Made by a program: the position numbers and the translations under genes. This document shows, one piece after another, positions 34,846-42,715 of a stretch of 64,000 nt of DNA (position 1 is the first letter of the stretch; each line of letters starts with the position of its first letter). Source of the DNA: Brevundimonas sp. UBA4553 (GTDB lineage Bacteria > Pseudomonadota > Alphaproteobacteria > Caulobacterales > Caulobacteraceae); assembly GCF_002387245.1 (NCBI RefSeq), contig NZ_DGLD01000014.1:127989-191988 (forward strand). The letters run 5' to 3'. A model generated the notes under the pieces. That model searched no databases and had not been told where the DNA came from. It saw only the letters and a list, made by a program, of their open reading frames with translations.

Positions 34846-36165
34846 ATGACGTCCGCGACGCCCGCCACCATCGGCATCGACTTCGGCACGACCAATACGG
34901 TGGTGTCGCTGACCCACGGCGACGGCCCGGCGACCCTGGTGCGGTTCCAGGCCGAGGAGAAGGACCTCTTCGCCTTCCGCTCGGCGCTCAGCTTCCAACT
35001 GCACGAAGCCCACGACGGCGGGGCGCCGGAGCGGGTCATCGAAGCTGGACCCTGGGCCATCGAGTCCTACGTCGAGGACCCGCTGGAGACCCGCTTCATC
35101 CAGTCGTTCAAGACCTTCGCCGCCAGCGCCGCCTTCACCGAGACGCGCATCGACAACCGCCGCTATCGCTTCGAGGACCTGCTGTCCGCCTTCCTGCTGC
35201 GACTGAAGCACCACGCCGGCGGGACGATGGACGCCCTGCCGCCGCGCATCATCGTCGGTCGGCCCGTGACCTTCGCGGGCGGCAATCCCGATGAGGCCCT
35301 GGCGCTGGAACGGTATGAAGCGGCCTTCGCCCGTCTGGGCTTCACCGACATCCGCTACGCCTACGAACCCGTCGGCGCGGCCTTCTTCTTTGCGCGCGAG
35401 CTGAAGCAGGACGCCAATGTCCTGGTCGCCGACTTCGGCGGCGGCACCAGCGACTTTTCCATCGTGCGGTTCGAACGGGCCGACGGCGCGCTGAAGTCCA
35501 CGCCGCTGGCCCGGTCGGGCGTGGGCGTGGCGGGCGACGCCTTTGACTACCGGATCATCGACCAGCTTGTGTCGCCGGAACTGGGCAAGGGCAGCCTGTA
35601 TCGGGCCTTCGACAACCGCCTGCCGATCCCGCAACGCTACTACAGCGCCTTTGCCCGCTGGGACCAACTGGCCCTGCTGCGCGCGTCGAAGGACATGCGC
35701 GACATTCGCGGCCTGGCCTCGACGGCGCTGGAGTCCGAGAAGATCGAACGCCTGATCGAGGTGTTGGACGACAACCACGGCTACGCCCTCTACCGCGCCG
35801 TCTCGGGCCTGAAAGAGGCCCTGTCGCGGGATGAAGAGGCGGTCTTCTCTTTCATCGCCGGATCGGTGCGGATCGAAAAGCCGGTCAAACGCGCGGATTT
35901 CGAGGTCTGGATCGCGCCTGAGCTTCAGGCCATGGAGGCCGCCGTCGACGAGGCCATGGCCCAGTCGGGTCTGGAGGGCCCGCAGATCGACCGCGTCTTC
36001 CTGACCGGCGGCACCTCCTTCGTCCCGGCGGTGCGCGACATCTTCATCCGCCGCTTCGGCGCCGACCGCATCGAGACCGGCGGCGAGTTTGAATCCATCG
36101 CCTCGGGCCTGGCCCTGATCGGCCGCGAAGCCGATCTGGACCTCTGGAGCCAGAAGGCGGCCTAG
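34846..36165 (+). CDS. Hsp70 family protein, YegD-like
   Basis: The 439-residue protein carries the Hsp70 actin-like ATPase: phosphate 1 (IGIDFGTTNTVVSL, residue 9), phosphate 2 (VLVADFGGGTSDFSIV), and adenosine (DRVFLTGGTSFVPAVRDIF). It ends after the nucleotide domain and has no substrate-binding lid, as in YegD. Such short Hsp70 homologues are poorly understood. It is divergent from the methyltransferase and overlaps the convergent GST gene by 4 bases at its end. Confidence 0.88.
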   Translation: MTSATPATIGIDFGTTNTVVSLTHGDGPATLVRFQAEEKDLFAFRSALSFQLHEAHDGGAPERVIEAGPWAIESYVEDPLETRFIQSFKTFAASAAFTETRIDNRRYRFEDLLSAFLLRLKHHAGGTMDALPPRIIVGRPVTFAGGNPDEALALERYEAAFARLGFTDIRYAYEPVGAAFFFARELKQDANVLVADFGGGTSDFSIVRFERADGALKSTPLARSGVGVAGDAFDYRIIDQLVSPELGKGSLYRAFDNRLPIPQRYYSAFARWDQLALLRASKDMRDIRGLASTALESEKIERLIEVLDDNHGYALYRAVSGLKEALSRDEEAVFSFIAGSVRIEKPVKRADFEVWIAPELQAMEAAVDEAMAQSGLEGPQIDRVFLTGGTSFVPAVRDIFIRRFGADRIETGGEFESIASGLALIGREADLDLWSQKAA

Positions 36166-36809
36166 TCCCTGTCAGGCGCGCCCAGCGGGAAATAGGCGCG
36201 ATAGGGCCGGGCCTCGTCCACCGCCCGCGCCATCGACGGTCGAGCCAGCAGCCGGGCGCGATAGGCCTTCAACGTCTTGAACCGCTCATCAATGGGATGG
36301 GTCCAGTCGGCGTAGAACAGCGCGGGCGCGGCGGCGCAGTCGGCCAGGCTGAAGCCGTGGTCGGTCGCCCATTCCCGCCCCGTCAGCCGTTCGTCCAGCC
36401 AGGCGTAGGTCGTGTCCAGCATCCGCTTCGCCTCGGCCACGCCATAGGGGTCGCGGTCCGCCTCGGTGCGGATCGCGTTAAAGACGACCTTCTGCTGCGG
36501 CGACGAGATATAGTTGTCGAACACCCGGTCCATCATCCGCACCTCTACGGCGGCGGCCGGATCGTCAGGAATCAGGCGTACTGGGCCGGGGTGATGCACG
36601 GCCAGATGCTCGATGATCGAAGTGGTCTCGACGATGGTGCGACCCTCGTCCTCCAGCACCGGAAACCGTTTCAGCGGCCACAAGGCCGCTAACTCGGCCA
36701 TCGACGCCTCGTCCTCCAGGAGTTTGAACTCAAACGGCGTGTCGTTCTCATACAGCGCGATCAGCGCCTTCTGGCAGTAGGACGAGAAGGGGTGGGCGTA
36801 GAGCTTCAT
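36162..36809 (-). CDS. Glutathione S-transferase family protein
   Basis: The 215-residue protein has an N-terminal thioredoxin-like domain (KLYAHPFSSYCQKALIAL, LKRFPVLEDEGRTIVETTSIIEHL with the cis-Pro and the ETTSI gamma-glutamyl site). An all-helical C-terminal domain contains FSLADCAAAPALFYADW, the N-capping box. Substrate is unknown. Start: the ATG at 36809 has AGGAA upstream. The upstream DUF2971-like gene ends 9 bases before it. Confidence 0.9.
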   Translation of the reverse strand: MKLYAHPFSSYCQKALIALYENDTPFEFKLLEDEASMAELAALWPLKRFPVLEDEGRTIVETTSIIEHLAVHHPGPVRLIPDDPAAAVEVRMMDRVFDNYISSPQQKVVFNAIRTEADRDPYGVAEAKRMLDTTYAWLDERLTGREWATDHGFSLADCAAAPALFYADWTHPIDERFKTLKAYRARLLARPSMARAVDEARPYRAYFPLGAPDRD

Positions 36810-36818
36810 GGGCAATTC

Positions 36819-37451
36819 CTATCTCAAGCCCTCGTTGATCGCTTTTCTCCAGCTCGCATTGTTATCTACACGCGAGTGTGCCCAATCGATTTTGTCGCAT
36901 CCGCCGTAGGCGCAGGCGATATCCTTTAAGGTCCGTGCAAGGGTATCGGGCATTTTGGGGCCGAAAACGACGCGTCGGATGAGGCTTGCGGGCATAGGTA
37001 TAGTGTAAGTATCGGATGCCAACAGATCCTCTTCCCATGCAATGACGCGATATTCCTTCTCGTCCTTGAAGGTATCTCGTTTCAGGAAGGGGAGAACGTC
37101 GGTCTCGATTGGTCGAAGTTCACGGACCTCCTTCAGGTTCATGTATTTCATGGGGCCGTGGAGCACGGGCCAGCGTGCTCCATCACAAAAGGATTTGAAC
37201 TCGTCTAGGTCAAAGAATAGGCACACGCCGTGTGATGAACCGGCAAACAGCTGCCAGTGATGGCCGGTCTCAGGCCCCTCAGTCATGCACAGTGCGAAGG
37301 CCTCACCCTCACCCTTTCGCCTACCGTACTCGTTCAGCCCGTAGGTGTCGTTCTGATCGAACCATGTTGCTGGCGACAATAGGGTCAACCGATTGTTCTT
37401 GATCATGTCCAATAGGGACAAAACGTCAGTGTATCGGCGCAGGTAAGGCAT
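36819..37451 (-). CDS. DUF2971-like protein, low GC
   Basis: The 210-residue protein resembles the DUF2971 family: LRRYTDVLSLLDMIKNNRLTLLSPATWFDQNDTY near the N terminus, GVCLFFDLDEFK in the middle, and KDEKEYRVIAWEED then RRVVFGPKMP toward the end. It is probably cytoplasmic; function is unknown, though relatives often sit in defence or mobile regions. Its DNA is close to 50% GC while its neighbours are far higher, with more A/T in third positions, so it was probably gained by transfer. No transposase or direct repeat is visible around it. Confidence 0.7.
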   Translation of the reverse strand: MPYLRRYTDVLSLLDMIKNNRLTLLSPATWFDQNDTYGLNEYGRRKGEGEAFALCMTEGPETGHHWQLFAGSSHGVCLFFDLDEFKSFCDGARWPVLHGPMKYMNLKEVRELRPIETDVLPFLKRDTFKDEKEYRVIAWEEDLLASDTYTIPMPASLIRRVVFGPKMPDTLARTLKDIACAYGGCDKIDWAHSRVDNNASWRKAINEGLR

Positions 37452-37608
37452 GGCCTAAAAGATAACAGCGGATTACCAAATAGCGATAGCGGTCACGCTT
37501 AGCCGCAACGGGTCGAAAGCGGAAACCCGCTTCAACTTGGCCTGCGCAATTTGACCCCTCCGCCTCCCGATGCCAGATCGCGGCCCTCAGCACGCGAGGG
37601 AGCGCCCC

Positions 37609-37962
37609 ATGACCATCACCCTGTACGGCATCAAGGCCTGCGACACGATGAAGAAGGCGCGCGTCTGGCTGGACGGGCAGGGCGTGGACTACGCCTTTCA
37701 TGACTACAAGGTCGCGGGCGCGAACAGGGCCGATCTGGAGCGCTGGATCGCCGAGCATGGCTGGGAGACGGTGCTGAACCGCGCCGGGACCACCTTCCGC
37801 AAGCTGCCGGACGCCGACAAGGCCGACCTGAACGCCGACAAGGCCGTGGCCCTGATGCTGGCCCAGCCGTCGATGATCAAGCGGCCGGTGCTGGACCTGG
37901 GCGACGGGCGGACCCTGGTCGGCTTCAAGCCCGAGCGCTACGCCGAGGCCTTAGGGGCCTAG
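37609..37962 (+). CDS. ArsC/Spx-family reductase (YffB-like)
   Basis: The 117-residue protein has the thioredoxin-fold start ITLYGIKACDTMKKARVWLD with Cys11, and the C-terminal half MIKRPVLDLGDGRTLVGFKPERY with the conserved Arg. This matches the ArsC/Spx superfamily; the lone N-terminal Cys and length fit YffB, a glutathione-linked reductase of uncertain substrate, better than arsenate reductase. GAGGGAG precedes the ATG. Its stop overlaps the convergent small gene by 4 bases. Confidence 0.88.
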   Translation: MTITLYGIKACDTMKKARVWLDGQGVDYAFHDYKVAGANRADLERWIAEHGWETVLNRAGTTFRKLPDADKADLNADKAVALMLAQPSMIKRPVLDLGDGRTLVGFKPERYAEALGA

Positions 37963-38198
37963 TCCTCAACCTCGGTTTCCGGGCGGTCGTGGCCGTCCGC
38001 GCGCTCGGTGATCCACTGGCCCGAAGCGTCCTCGAACTCGATCCACGAGGTGCGGTCGGGCACCTGCTGCTCGCGCGAGACGGCGACGGCGGCGGCGCGT
38101 GCGGCGGCATGGGTGGCGAAGGTCTCGGAGAAACTGTCGCCCAGCTTGTAGGCCCAGCCGCCGTCGTGCGGGACGATGCGATAAACGATACGGGTCAC
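37959..38198 (-). CDS. DUF2188-like small protein
   Basis: The 79-residue protein reads YRIVPHDGGWAYKLGDSFSETF, then an Ala-rich helix and WIEFEDASGQW. This is the DUF2188 plan: a beta-hairpin around HDGGWAYK, a helix of AAxxAA and a final strand. The family has no defined function. It starts 10 bases after the stop of the upstream membrane-protein gene and probably shares its transcript. Confidence 0.7.
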   Translation of the reverse strand: MTRIVYRIVPHDGGWAYKLGDSFSETFATHAAARAAAVAVSREQQVPDRTSWIEFEDASGQWITERADGHDRPETEVED

Positions 38199-38208
38199 GC
38201 GGTCTCCT

Positions 38209-38703
38209 TTACGCGAGAGCCGCCGTCGACAGGCGACGACGGCGGGACAAGAGCTGCAGGGTCACCCCCAGGATCAGCAGGACCAGGACCGTCAGCTGGA
38301 AGCCGACTACCAGAGGATCCTCGACGCCCGAGGCGACAGGATCACCCGCCGGCAACCGGGTCAGGGTCTCGGTGACGCTGGGCAGCAGCAGGGTGAAGTA
38401 GGAAATGCTGAGCGCGATGGTCTCGATCGACCAGCGATAGCGGGCCAGAGGCTTGATGAAGCCGACCGTCGCCCCGACGGTCAGCGAGATCAGGCTGAGC
38501 GCCGCCACTGCGGCTCCCGGCGGCGTGCGGATGACGAAGATCGCCGAGATCGCGCCGATGAACATGAAGACCAGATAGGCCTTGCCCAGTCGTGTGGCGG
38601 GATCGATTCGCCCGTGCATCAAAAGCAGGATCAGACCGATGGGCACGGCGGGCAGGCTGCCGAGCGTGTGAAACCAGCCCAGCGCAGAGAGTTGAGGCAG
38701 CAT
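38209..38703 (-). CDS. Small multi-span membrane protein
   Basis: The 164-residue protein has four or five hydrophobic segments: residues 10-29, 40-58, 62-82, 94-112 and 132-152. The first half (LGWFHTLGSLPAVPIGLILLLMHG, then GKAYLVFMFIGAISAIFVIR) resembles DUF2306-type membrane proteins with helix-start His and a short basic loop. No transport or catalytic motif is evident. The DUF2188-like gene follows closely. Confidence 0.6.
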   Translation of the reverse strand: MLPQLSALGWFHTLGSLPAVPIGLILLLMHGRIDPATRLGKAYLVFMFIGAISAIFVIRTPPGAAVAALSLISLTVGATVGFIKPLARYRWSIETIALSISYFTLLLPSVTETLTRLPAGDPVASGVEDPLVVGFQLTVLVLLILGVTLQLLSRRRRLSTAALA

Positions 38704-38938
38704 GGCGATACCTGGGGTTTGAAGGAAAGGATCAAAGCCACTGCACGCGCGAACGACGCCGCACCGTCACCGTTGATCGCCCCGCGCCCGCTGTCGAGTC
38801 ACGCTGTGGTGACGACGCGCGCCGCCTTACAAAGAGTTCATGCGCGATCCTGCATCCGATCGGCGCGATCACCGCCTCTTGTTATCAGAAGGCCGCAGCG
38901 TCACGCTCGGCTGAACCATTCAAGAAGGGGCGAAACCC

Positions 38939-39322
38939 ATGGACGGACTCGAAGTTCTCATTCCTCTGGCGCCATTCATCATGATCATTGCGATCGTGGT
39001 CGTGCCGGCCTGGCTCAAGAGCAAAGAGCGCAAGGAGATGCAGGCAACCCTGCGCTCTGCGATCGAAAAGGGGCAGCCGCTTCCGCCGGAAGTGATCGAC
39101 TCGCTCAGCAAGGACAACATCAAACCGCCCGCGACGGCCGCGCGCGACCTCCGGGTCGGCGTCATTCTCCTGGCGGTCAGCCTGGGCATCGCCATCTTTG
39201 GCTATGCAGTCAGCTTCGCCGAGATGGACGCCTTTTATCCGATCAGCGGCATCGCCGCGATCCCCGGTATGATCGGTCTGGCCTTCATCGTTCTGAGCTT
39301 CTTCAACAAGAACAAGGGCTAA
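38939..39322 (+). CDS. DUF6249-like membrane protein
   Basis: The 127-residue protein has an N-terminal span (LIPLAPFIMIIAIVVVPAWL), a charged cytoplasmic helix (KSKERKEMQATLRSAIEKGQPLPPEVID) and two C-terminal spans (VGVILLAVSLGIAIFGYAV and IAAIPGMIGLAFIVLSFF). This layout is typical of small proteins encoded just upstream of ECF sigma genes in alphaproteobacteria (DUF6249). It is 25 bases before the sigma gene on the same strand. Function is unknown; it could sense membrane state. Confidence 0.75.
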   Translation: MDGLEVLIPLAPFIMIIAIVVVPAWLKSKERKEMQATLRSAIEKGQPLPPEVIDSLSKDNIKPPATAARDLRVGVILLAVSLGIAIFGYAVSFAEMDAFYPISGIAAIPGMIGLAFIVLSFFNKNKG

Positions 39323-39347
39323 GGGCCGACGGAGAGGGGAAACCGTC

Positions 39348-39905
39348 ATGGCCAAGCCTTTACGCGATCTGCACGATGTCGAGCTCGCCGCCCTGTCGGC
39401 GGCGGGCGGTCGTCGCGAGTTCGGAGAACTGGTGCGTCGTCACAGCTCGGCGGTCCGCGGTCTGCTGCGTCGGATGGGGGCGCAGCCCGCCCTGGCCGAC
39501 GACGTGGCCCAGGACGCCTTCATGCTGGCGTTCGAGAAGTGCGCGGAGTTTCGCGGCGAAGGCACCTTCGGCGCCTGGATCAAGCGGATCGCCGCGCGCC
39601 TCTATCTCAAGCGTCGCTCGAAGGATGCTCGTTATGTGGCCGAGGTCGAGAACGACGAGGTCGCCCCTCCTGTCGACAGCGCCGGACGCATGGATCTGGA
39701 CGAGGCGATGAAGGGGCTGACGGAAACCGAACGGCTGTGCGTCTCCCTGTGTCACGGGGCGGGCCTGTCCCATCCCGAAATCGCGGCCGCCATCAATTTG
39801 CCGCTTGGAACGGTGAAATCTCATGTCAAGCGTGGTCTGGATAAACTTCGGGCCCGGCTCCAGCCGGAACCGGTTGCCCACGGGAGCGCGTCCCATGTCG
39901 GTTGA
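39348..39905 (+). CDS. ECF-type RNA polymerase sigma factor
   Basis: The 185-residue protein has region 2 (FGELVRRHSSAVRGLLRRMG, ADDVAQDAFMLAFEKCAEFRGEGTFGAWIKRIAAR) and region 4 (LTETERLCVSLCHGAGLSHPEIAAAINLPLGTVKSHVKRGLDKLR), with no region 1 or 3. It therefore directs RNA polymerase to a small regulon. The next gene overlaps it by 11 bases and encodes a membrane protein, its likely anti-sigma or regulator. No ECF-type promoter motif is obvious in the 235 bases upstream of the operon. Confidence 0.92.
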   Translation: MAKPLRDLHDVELAALSAAGGRREFGELVRRHSSAVRGLLRRMGAQPALADDVAQDAFMLAFEKCAEFRGEGTFGAWIKRIAARLYLKRRSKDARYVAEVENDEVAPPVDSAGRMDLDEAMKGLTETERLCVSLCHGAGLSHPEIAAAINLPLGTVKSHVKRGLDKLRARLQPEPVAHGSASHVG

Positions 39906-40320
39906 TGAGTTCGACCCTGCCATCGAGCGCCTGTTCTCCAGGGCTCCGGCCTTCGCCGATTCGGCGCAGTTCGAGGCCGGCGTGGCGGCCAAGCTGAACA
40001 AGTCGTCGCGTTTCAGGACTACGGCCCTGTCGATTGCGGGCCTGGTCGGGGGCGTCATCGCCGTTCGTGAGGTCATGAGCGTCGATTTCAACTTCGGTTC
40101 GTCGTCCGTGTCGGCCTCGGCGGGCTCGCAGCCCGCGACGCAGGGCCTGACCATGGCGGGCGTGGACGCCGCACAGGCCGCCCAATCCTTGCTGGATCGC
40201 GTCGGGGTGTCGGGACTGGACATGAGCAGCATGGGCGGAATGCAGCTGTTCTGGGCCACCGCCGGCGTGCTGGTCGCCCTGCTGGCGGCGGGCGTAGTGA
40301 AACTGTCTCAGGAAATCTGA
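39895..40320 (+). CDS. Membrane protein, possible anti-sigma factor
   Basis: The 141-residue protein starts with a short cytoplasmic region (SVDEFDPAIERLFSRAPAFAD), has a first span near residues 45-60 (TTALSIAGLVGGVIAVREV), a Ser/Ala/Gly-rich loop, and a second span near 115-135 (LFWATAGVLVALLAAGVV). The ATG at 39895 lies within the sigma gene end, indicating coupling. There is no zinc-binding HxxxCxxC, so it is not a classical ZAS anti-sigma. Role assigned from position only. Confidence 0.65.
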   Translation: MSVDEFDPAIERLFSRAPAFADSAQFEAGVAAKLNKSSRFRTTALSIAGLVGGVIAVREVMSVDFNFGSSSVSASAGSQPATQGLTMAGVDAAQAAQSLLDRVGVSGLDMSSMGGMQLFWATAGVLVALLAAGVVKLSQEI

Positions 40321-40465
40321 TCGCCGTTTTCCTGCCGAAGTCGCGACCTACTGCTGAAATTTCGGGTTGCGGCGTGAATGCCTGCGTTGCGGGCGCGACG
40401 ACGACCCTCTAGGGTCGCGCCGATTTAGCGACCAGTCTTGGCAGCGGTTTTTGGGGCGACGTTTC

Positions 40466-41239
40466 GTGGTTGATGTCTTCGAACAGGTCGAGGAGGAGCT
40501 TCGCTCCGATCGATACAAGCGTATGGCTCGCACCTGGCTGCCGATCGGCGCCGGTCTGCTGGTCGTCGCCCTGGTGGCGGCCCTGGGCTGGTGGGGCTGG
40601 CAGAGCTACGTGACGAATCAGGCGGACAAGGCGTCCGCCGCCTATGATCGCGGCATGACCGCGCTCGAGGCCAACAACCCCTCGGGCGCCGACGCGGCCT
40701 TCGCCGAAGCCGCCAAGTCGGGCAACGGCGCCTACAAGGCGCTGGCCCTGATGCAGCAGGCCGGCATCGCCGTGACCGCCAACCGCACCCAGGACGCCGT
40801 CAAGCTGTTCGATGACGCAGCCAAGGCCGCCGGCGATCCCATCATCGCCGACGCCGCCGCCATCAAGGCCGCCTTCCTGCTGATGGACACCGCGCCTCTG
40901 GCCGACATCCAGTCGCGTCTTGAGCCGCTGGCCAACGACAAACGCCCGCTCCACGCCTTCGCCCAGGAAGCCCAGGCCATGGCTCTGCTGCAACATGGCA
41001 AGACCGCCGAGGCGCGTCAGATCTTCGTCCAGCTGCAACTGGGTCAGAACGTTCCCGACGACATCCGCCAGCGCGCCCAGGCGGGCGTCCAGGCGGTGGA
41101 CGCCGGCACGGCCGCCAACCTGGGCGCCATTGTCCGCGCCGCCGTGGCCCAACCGGCGCCGACGGCGACGCCCGCAGCGGCTCAGCCGTCGGCGCCCGCT
41201 GCTCCTGCCGAAGCGGCCCCCGCCGCCGCTCGCCCGTAA
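40466..41239 (+). CDS. YfgM-like membrane-anchored TPR protein
   Basis: The 257-residue protein begins with a short cytoplasmic VDVFEQVEEELRSDRYKR, one span (TWLPIGAGLLVVALVAALGWW), then helical repeats (DKASAAYDRGMTALEANNPSGADAAFAEAAKS and similar), and a Pro/Ala-rich tail. This is the plan of YfgM/TPR_21 proteins, often encoded just before bamB. They act at the periplasmic face with SecYEG and chaperones. I chose the GTG at 40466, with GGGGCGA upstream, over an upstream in-frame ATG because the VDVFEQVEEEL start matches alphaproteobacterial relatives. Confidence 0.8.
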   Translation: MVDVFEQVEEELRSDRYKRMARTWLPIGAGLLVVALVAALGWWGWQSYVTNQADKASAAYDRGMTALEANNPSGADAAFAEAAKSGNGAYKALALMQQAGIAVTANRTQDAVKLFDDAAKAAGDPIIADAAAIKAAFLLMDTAPLADIQSRLEPLANDKRPLHAFAQEAQAMALLQHGKTAEARQIFVQLQLGQNVPDDIRQRAQAGVQAVDAGTAANLGAIVRAAVAQPAPTATPAAAQPSAPAAPAEAAPAAARP

Positions 41240-41262
41240 TCGACGCTTTCAGGACGCCCCGT

Positions 41263-42684
41263 ATGAACCGAACGCTGAAAGTCGCCCTTCTGTGCGGTCT
41301 GGCCATGACCGTCGCATCCTGCGGCACGGTCCGTAACGCCCTGCCGTTCGGCCTGGGCGGCCAGAAGGAAGACGCCGCCAAGGCCACCGAGGGCCAGCGC
41401 ATTTCGATTCTGGAGTTCGAGCAGCAGCTGGCGCCTTCGGCCGCCCTGTCGGGTCGCGACTTCTTCCTGCCGGGTCCGCAGGCCGCCACGGCCTGGACCC
41501 AACCGGGCGGCAACGCCGAAAACGCCGTCGAACACGTCATCGCCGCGCCCGAGTTCCGGGTCGCCTGGAAGCGCAACATCGGCGCCGGTTCCAGCCGCAC
41601 GCGTCAGGTCATGGCTCCCGTCGTGGCTGACGCCGGCAAGGTCTTTGTTCTGGACGGCGAGGCCGGCGTGACCGCCGTCGACGCCGGCACCGGCGCGGTC
41701 CTGTGGAAGGCCGACGTCAAGGTCGACGAGGCCGACCGCGGTTCGCGCTTCCTCGGCATCGGTTTCGGCGGCGGTGCAGGCGGCGGCGGTTTCGGCGGGG
41801 GCGTGGCGGTCGGCGGCGGCAAGGTCTTCGTCTCGTCCGGCTATCGCAGCATGACCGCTCTGGACGCAGCGACCGGCGCTGTGGTCTGGACCTCGCGGGT
41901 CGATCTGCCGATCCACGGCGCACCGACCGTGGCGGGCCAGCGGGTCTTCGTCATCGACGTCGACAACCAGCTGATCGCCTTCAACGTCAACACGGGCCAG
42001 CAGGACTGGTCCTATCGCGGCATCACCGAGCCGGCCCGCATCATGCGTGCTTCCAGCCCGGCGGTCAGCGGCGACACGGTCCTGGCGCCCTTCTCCTCGG
42101 GCGAACTGGTCGCCCTGCGCGCCTCGAACGGCCAGCCCGTCTGGCAGGAAGTCCTGTCGCGCACCAGCCGCACCAGCGCCCTGTCCGAGATCCGCGACAT
42201 CGCCGGCCGTCCGGTCGTCAGCCGTGGCTTCGTCTACGCCATCAGCCAGTCGGGCGTGCTGCAGTCGATGGACATCCGCTCGGGCCAGGCCAAGTGGTCC
42301 CTGCCGGTCGCGGGCGTCAATGCGCCTCTGCCCGTCGGCGACGTGGTCTATGTGGTGTCCAAGTCGGGCGAGTTGACCGTGGTCAACCGCGAGAACGGTC
42401 AGGTCTACTGGACGCGCGACCTCAATGAGGGTCGCGTCCGTCAGGAAGGCGGCGTTCTGGGCTTCGGCAAGCGCACCGTGCGTCCCACCTGGTCGGGGCC
42501 GATCCTGGCGTCCAACCGTCTGGTTCTGGTCAACTCGGACGGCGAGGCCGTGGCCTTCGATCCGAAGACCGGCGCCCAGCAGTCCAGCATCAAGCTGGGC
42601 GCGGAGGCCTACATCGCCCCCGCCGCCTATAACGGCGCCCTCTATGTCCTGACCGACAAGGGCGAGCTGGTCAGCATCCGCTGA
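41263..42684 (+). CDS. bamB: Outer membrane assembly factor BamB
   Basis: The 473-residue protein is a lipoprotein (signal ending MTVASC) with an eight-bladed PQQ-type beta-propeller. Blade repeats with TGAVLWKADV, TGAVVWTSRV, TGQQDWSYRG, NGQPVWQEVL, SGQAKWSLPV and NGQVYWTRDL are visible. BamB is part of the BAM complex that folds outer-membrane barrels. A glycine-rich run (FGGGAGGGGFGGGVAVGGG) near residue 168 is unusual and probably an extended loop. It follows the YfgM-like gene by 23 bases and precedes der, the usual alphaproteobacterial order. Confidence 0.9.
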   Translation: MNRTLKVALLCGLAMTVASCGTVRNALPFGLGGQKEDAAKATEGQRISILEFEQQLAPSAALSGRDFFLPGPQAATAWTQPGGNAENAVEHVIAAPEFRVAWKRNIGAGSSRTRQVMAPVVADAGKVFVLDGEAGVTAVDAGTGAVLWKADVKVDEADRGSRFLGIGFGGGAGGGGFGGGVAVGGGKVFVSSGYRSMTALDAATGAVVWTSRVDLPIHGAPTVAGQRVFVIDVDNQLIAFNVNTGQQDWSYRGITEPARIMRASSPAVSGDTVLAPFSSGELVALRASNGQPVWQEVLSRTSRTSALSEIRDIAGRPVVSRGFVYAISQSGVLQSMDIRSGQAKWSLPVAGVNAPLPVGDVVYVVSKSGELTVVNRENGQVYWTRDLNEGRVRQEGGVLGFGKRTVRPTWSGPILASNRLVLVNSDGEAVAFDPKTGAQQSSIKLGAEAYIAPAAYNGALYVLTDKGELVSIR

Positions 42685-42715
42685 TCTTTTTTCTGAATTG
42701 AGTTAGAAAGCCGAC

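Noticed and set aside
34735..35778. N-terminal extension of the cytosine methyltransferase frame through the Hsp70 gene
   Set aside because: The extra 348 codons are antisense to the Hsp70 ATPase motifs; methyltransferase motif I appears just after the later ATG.
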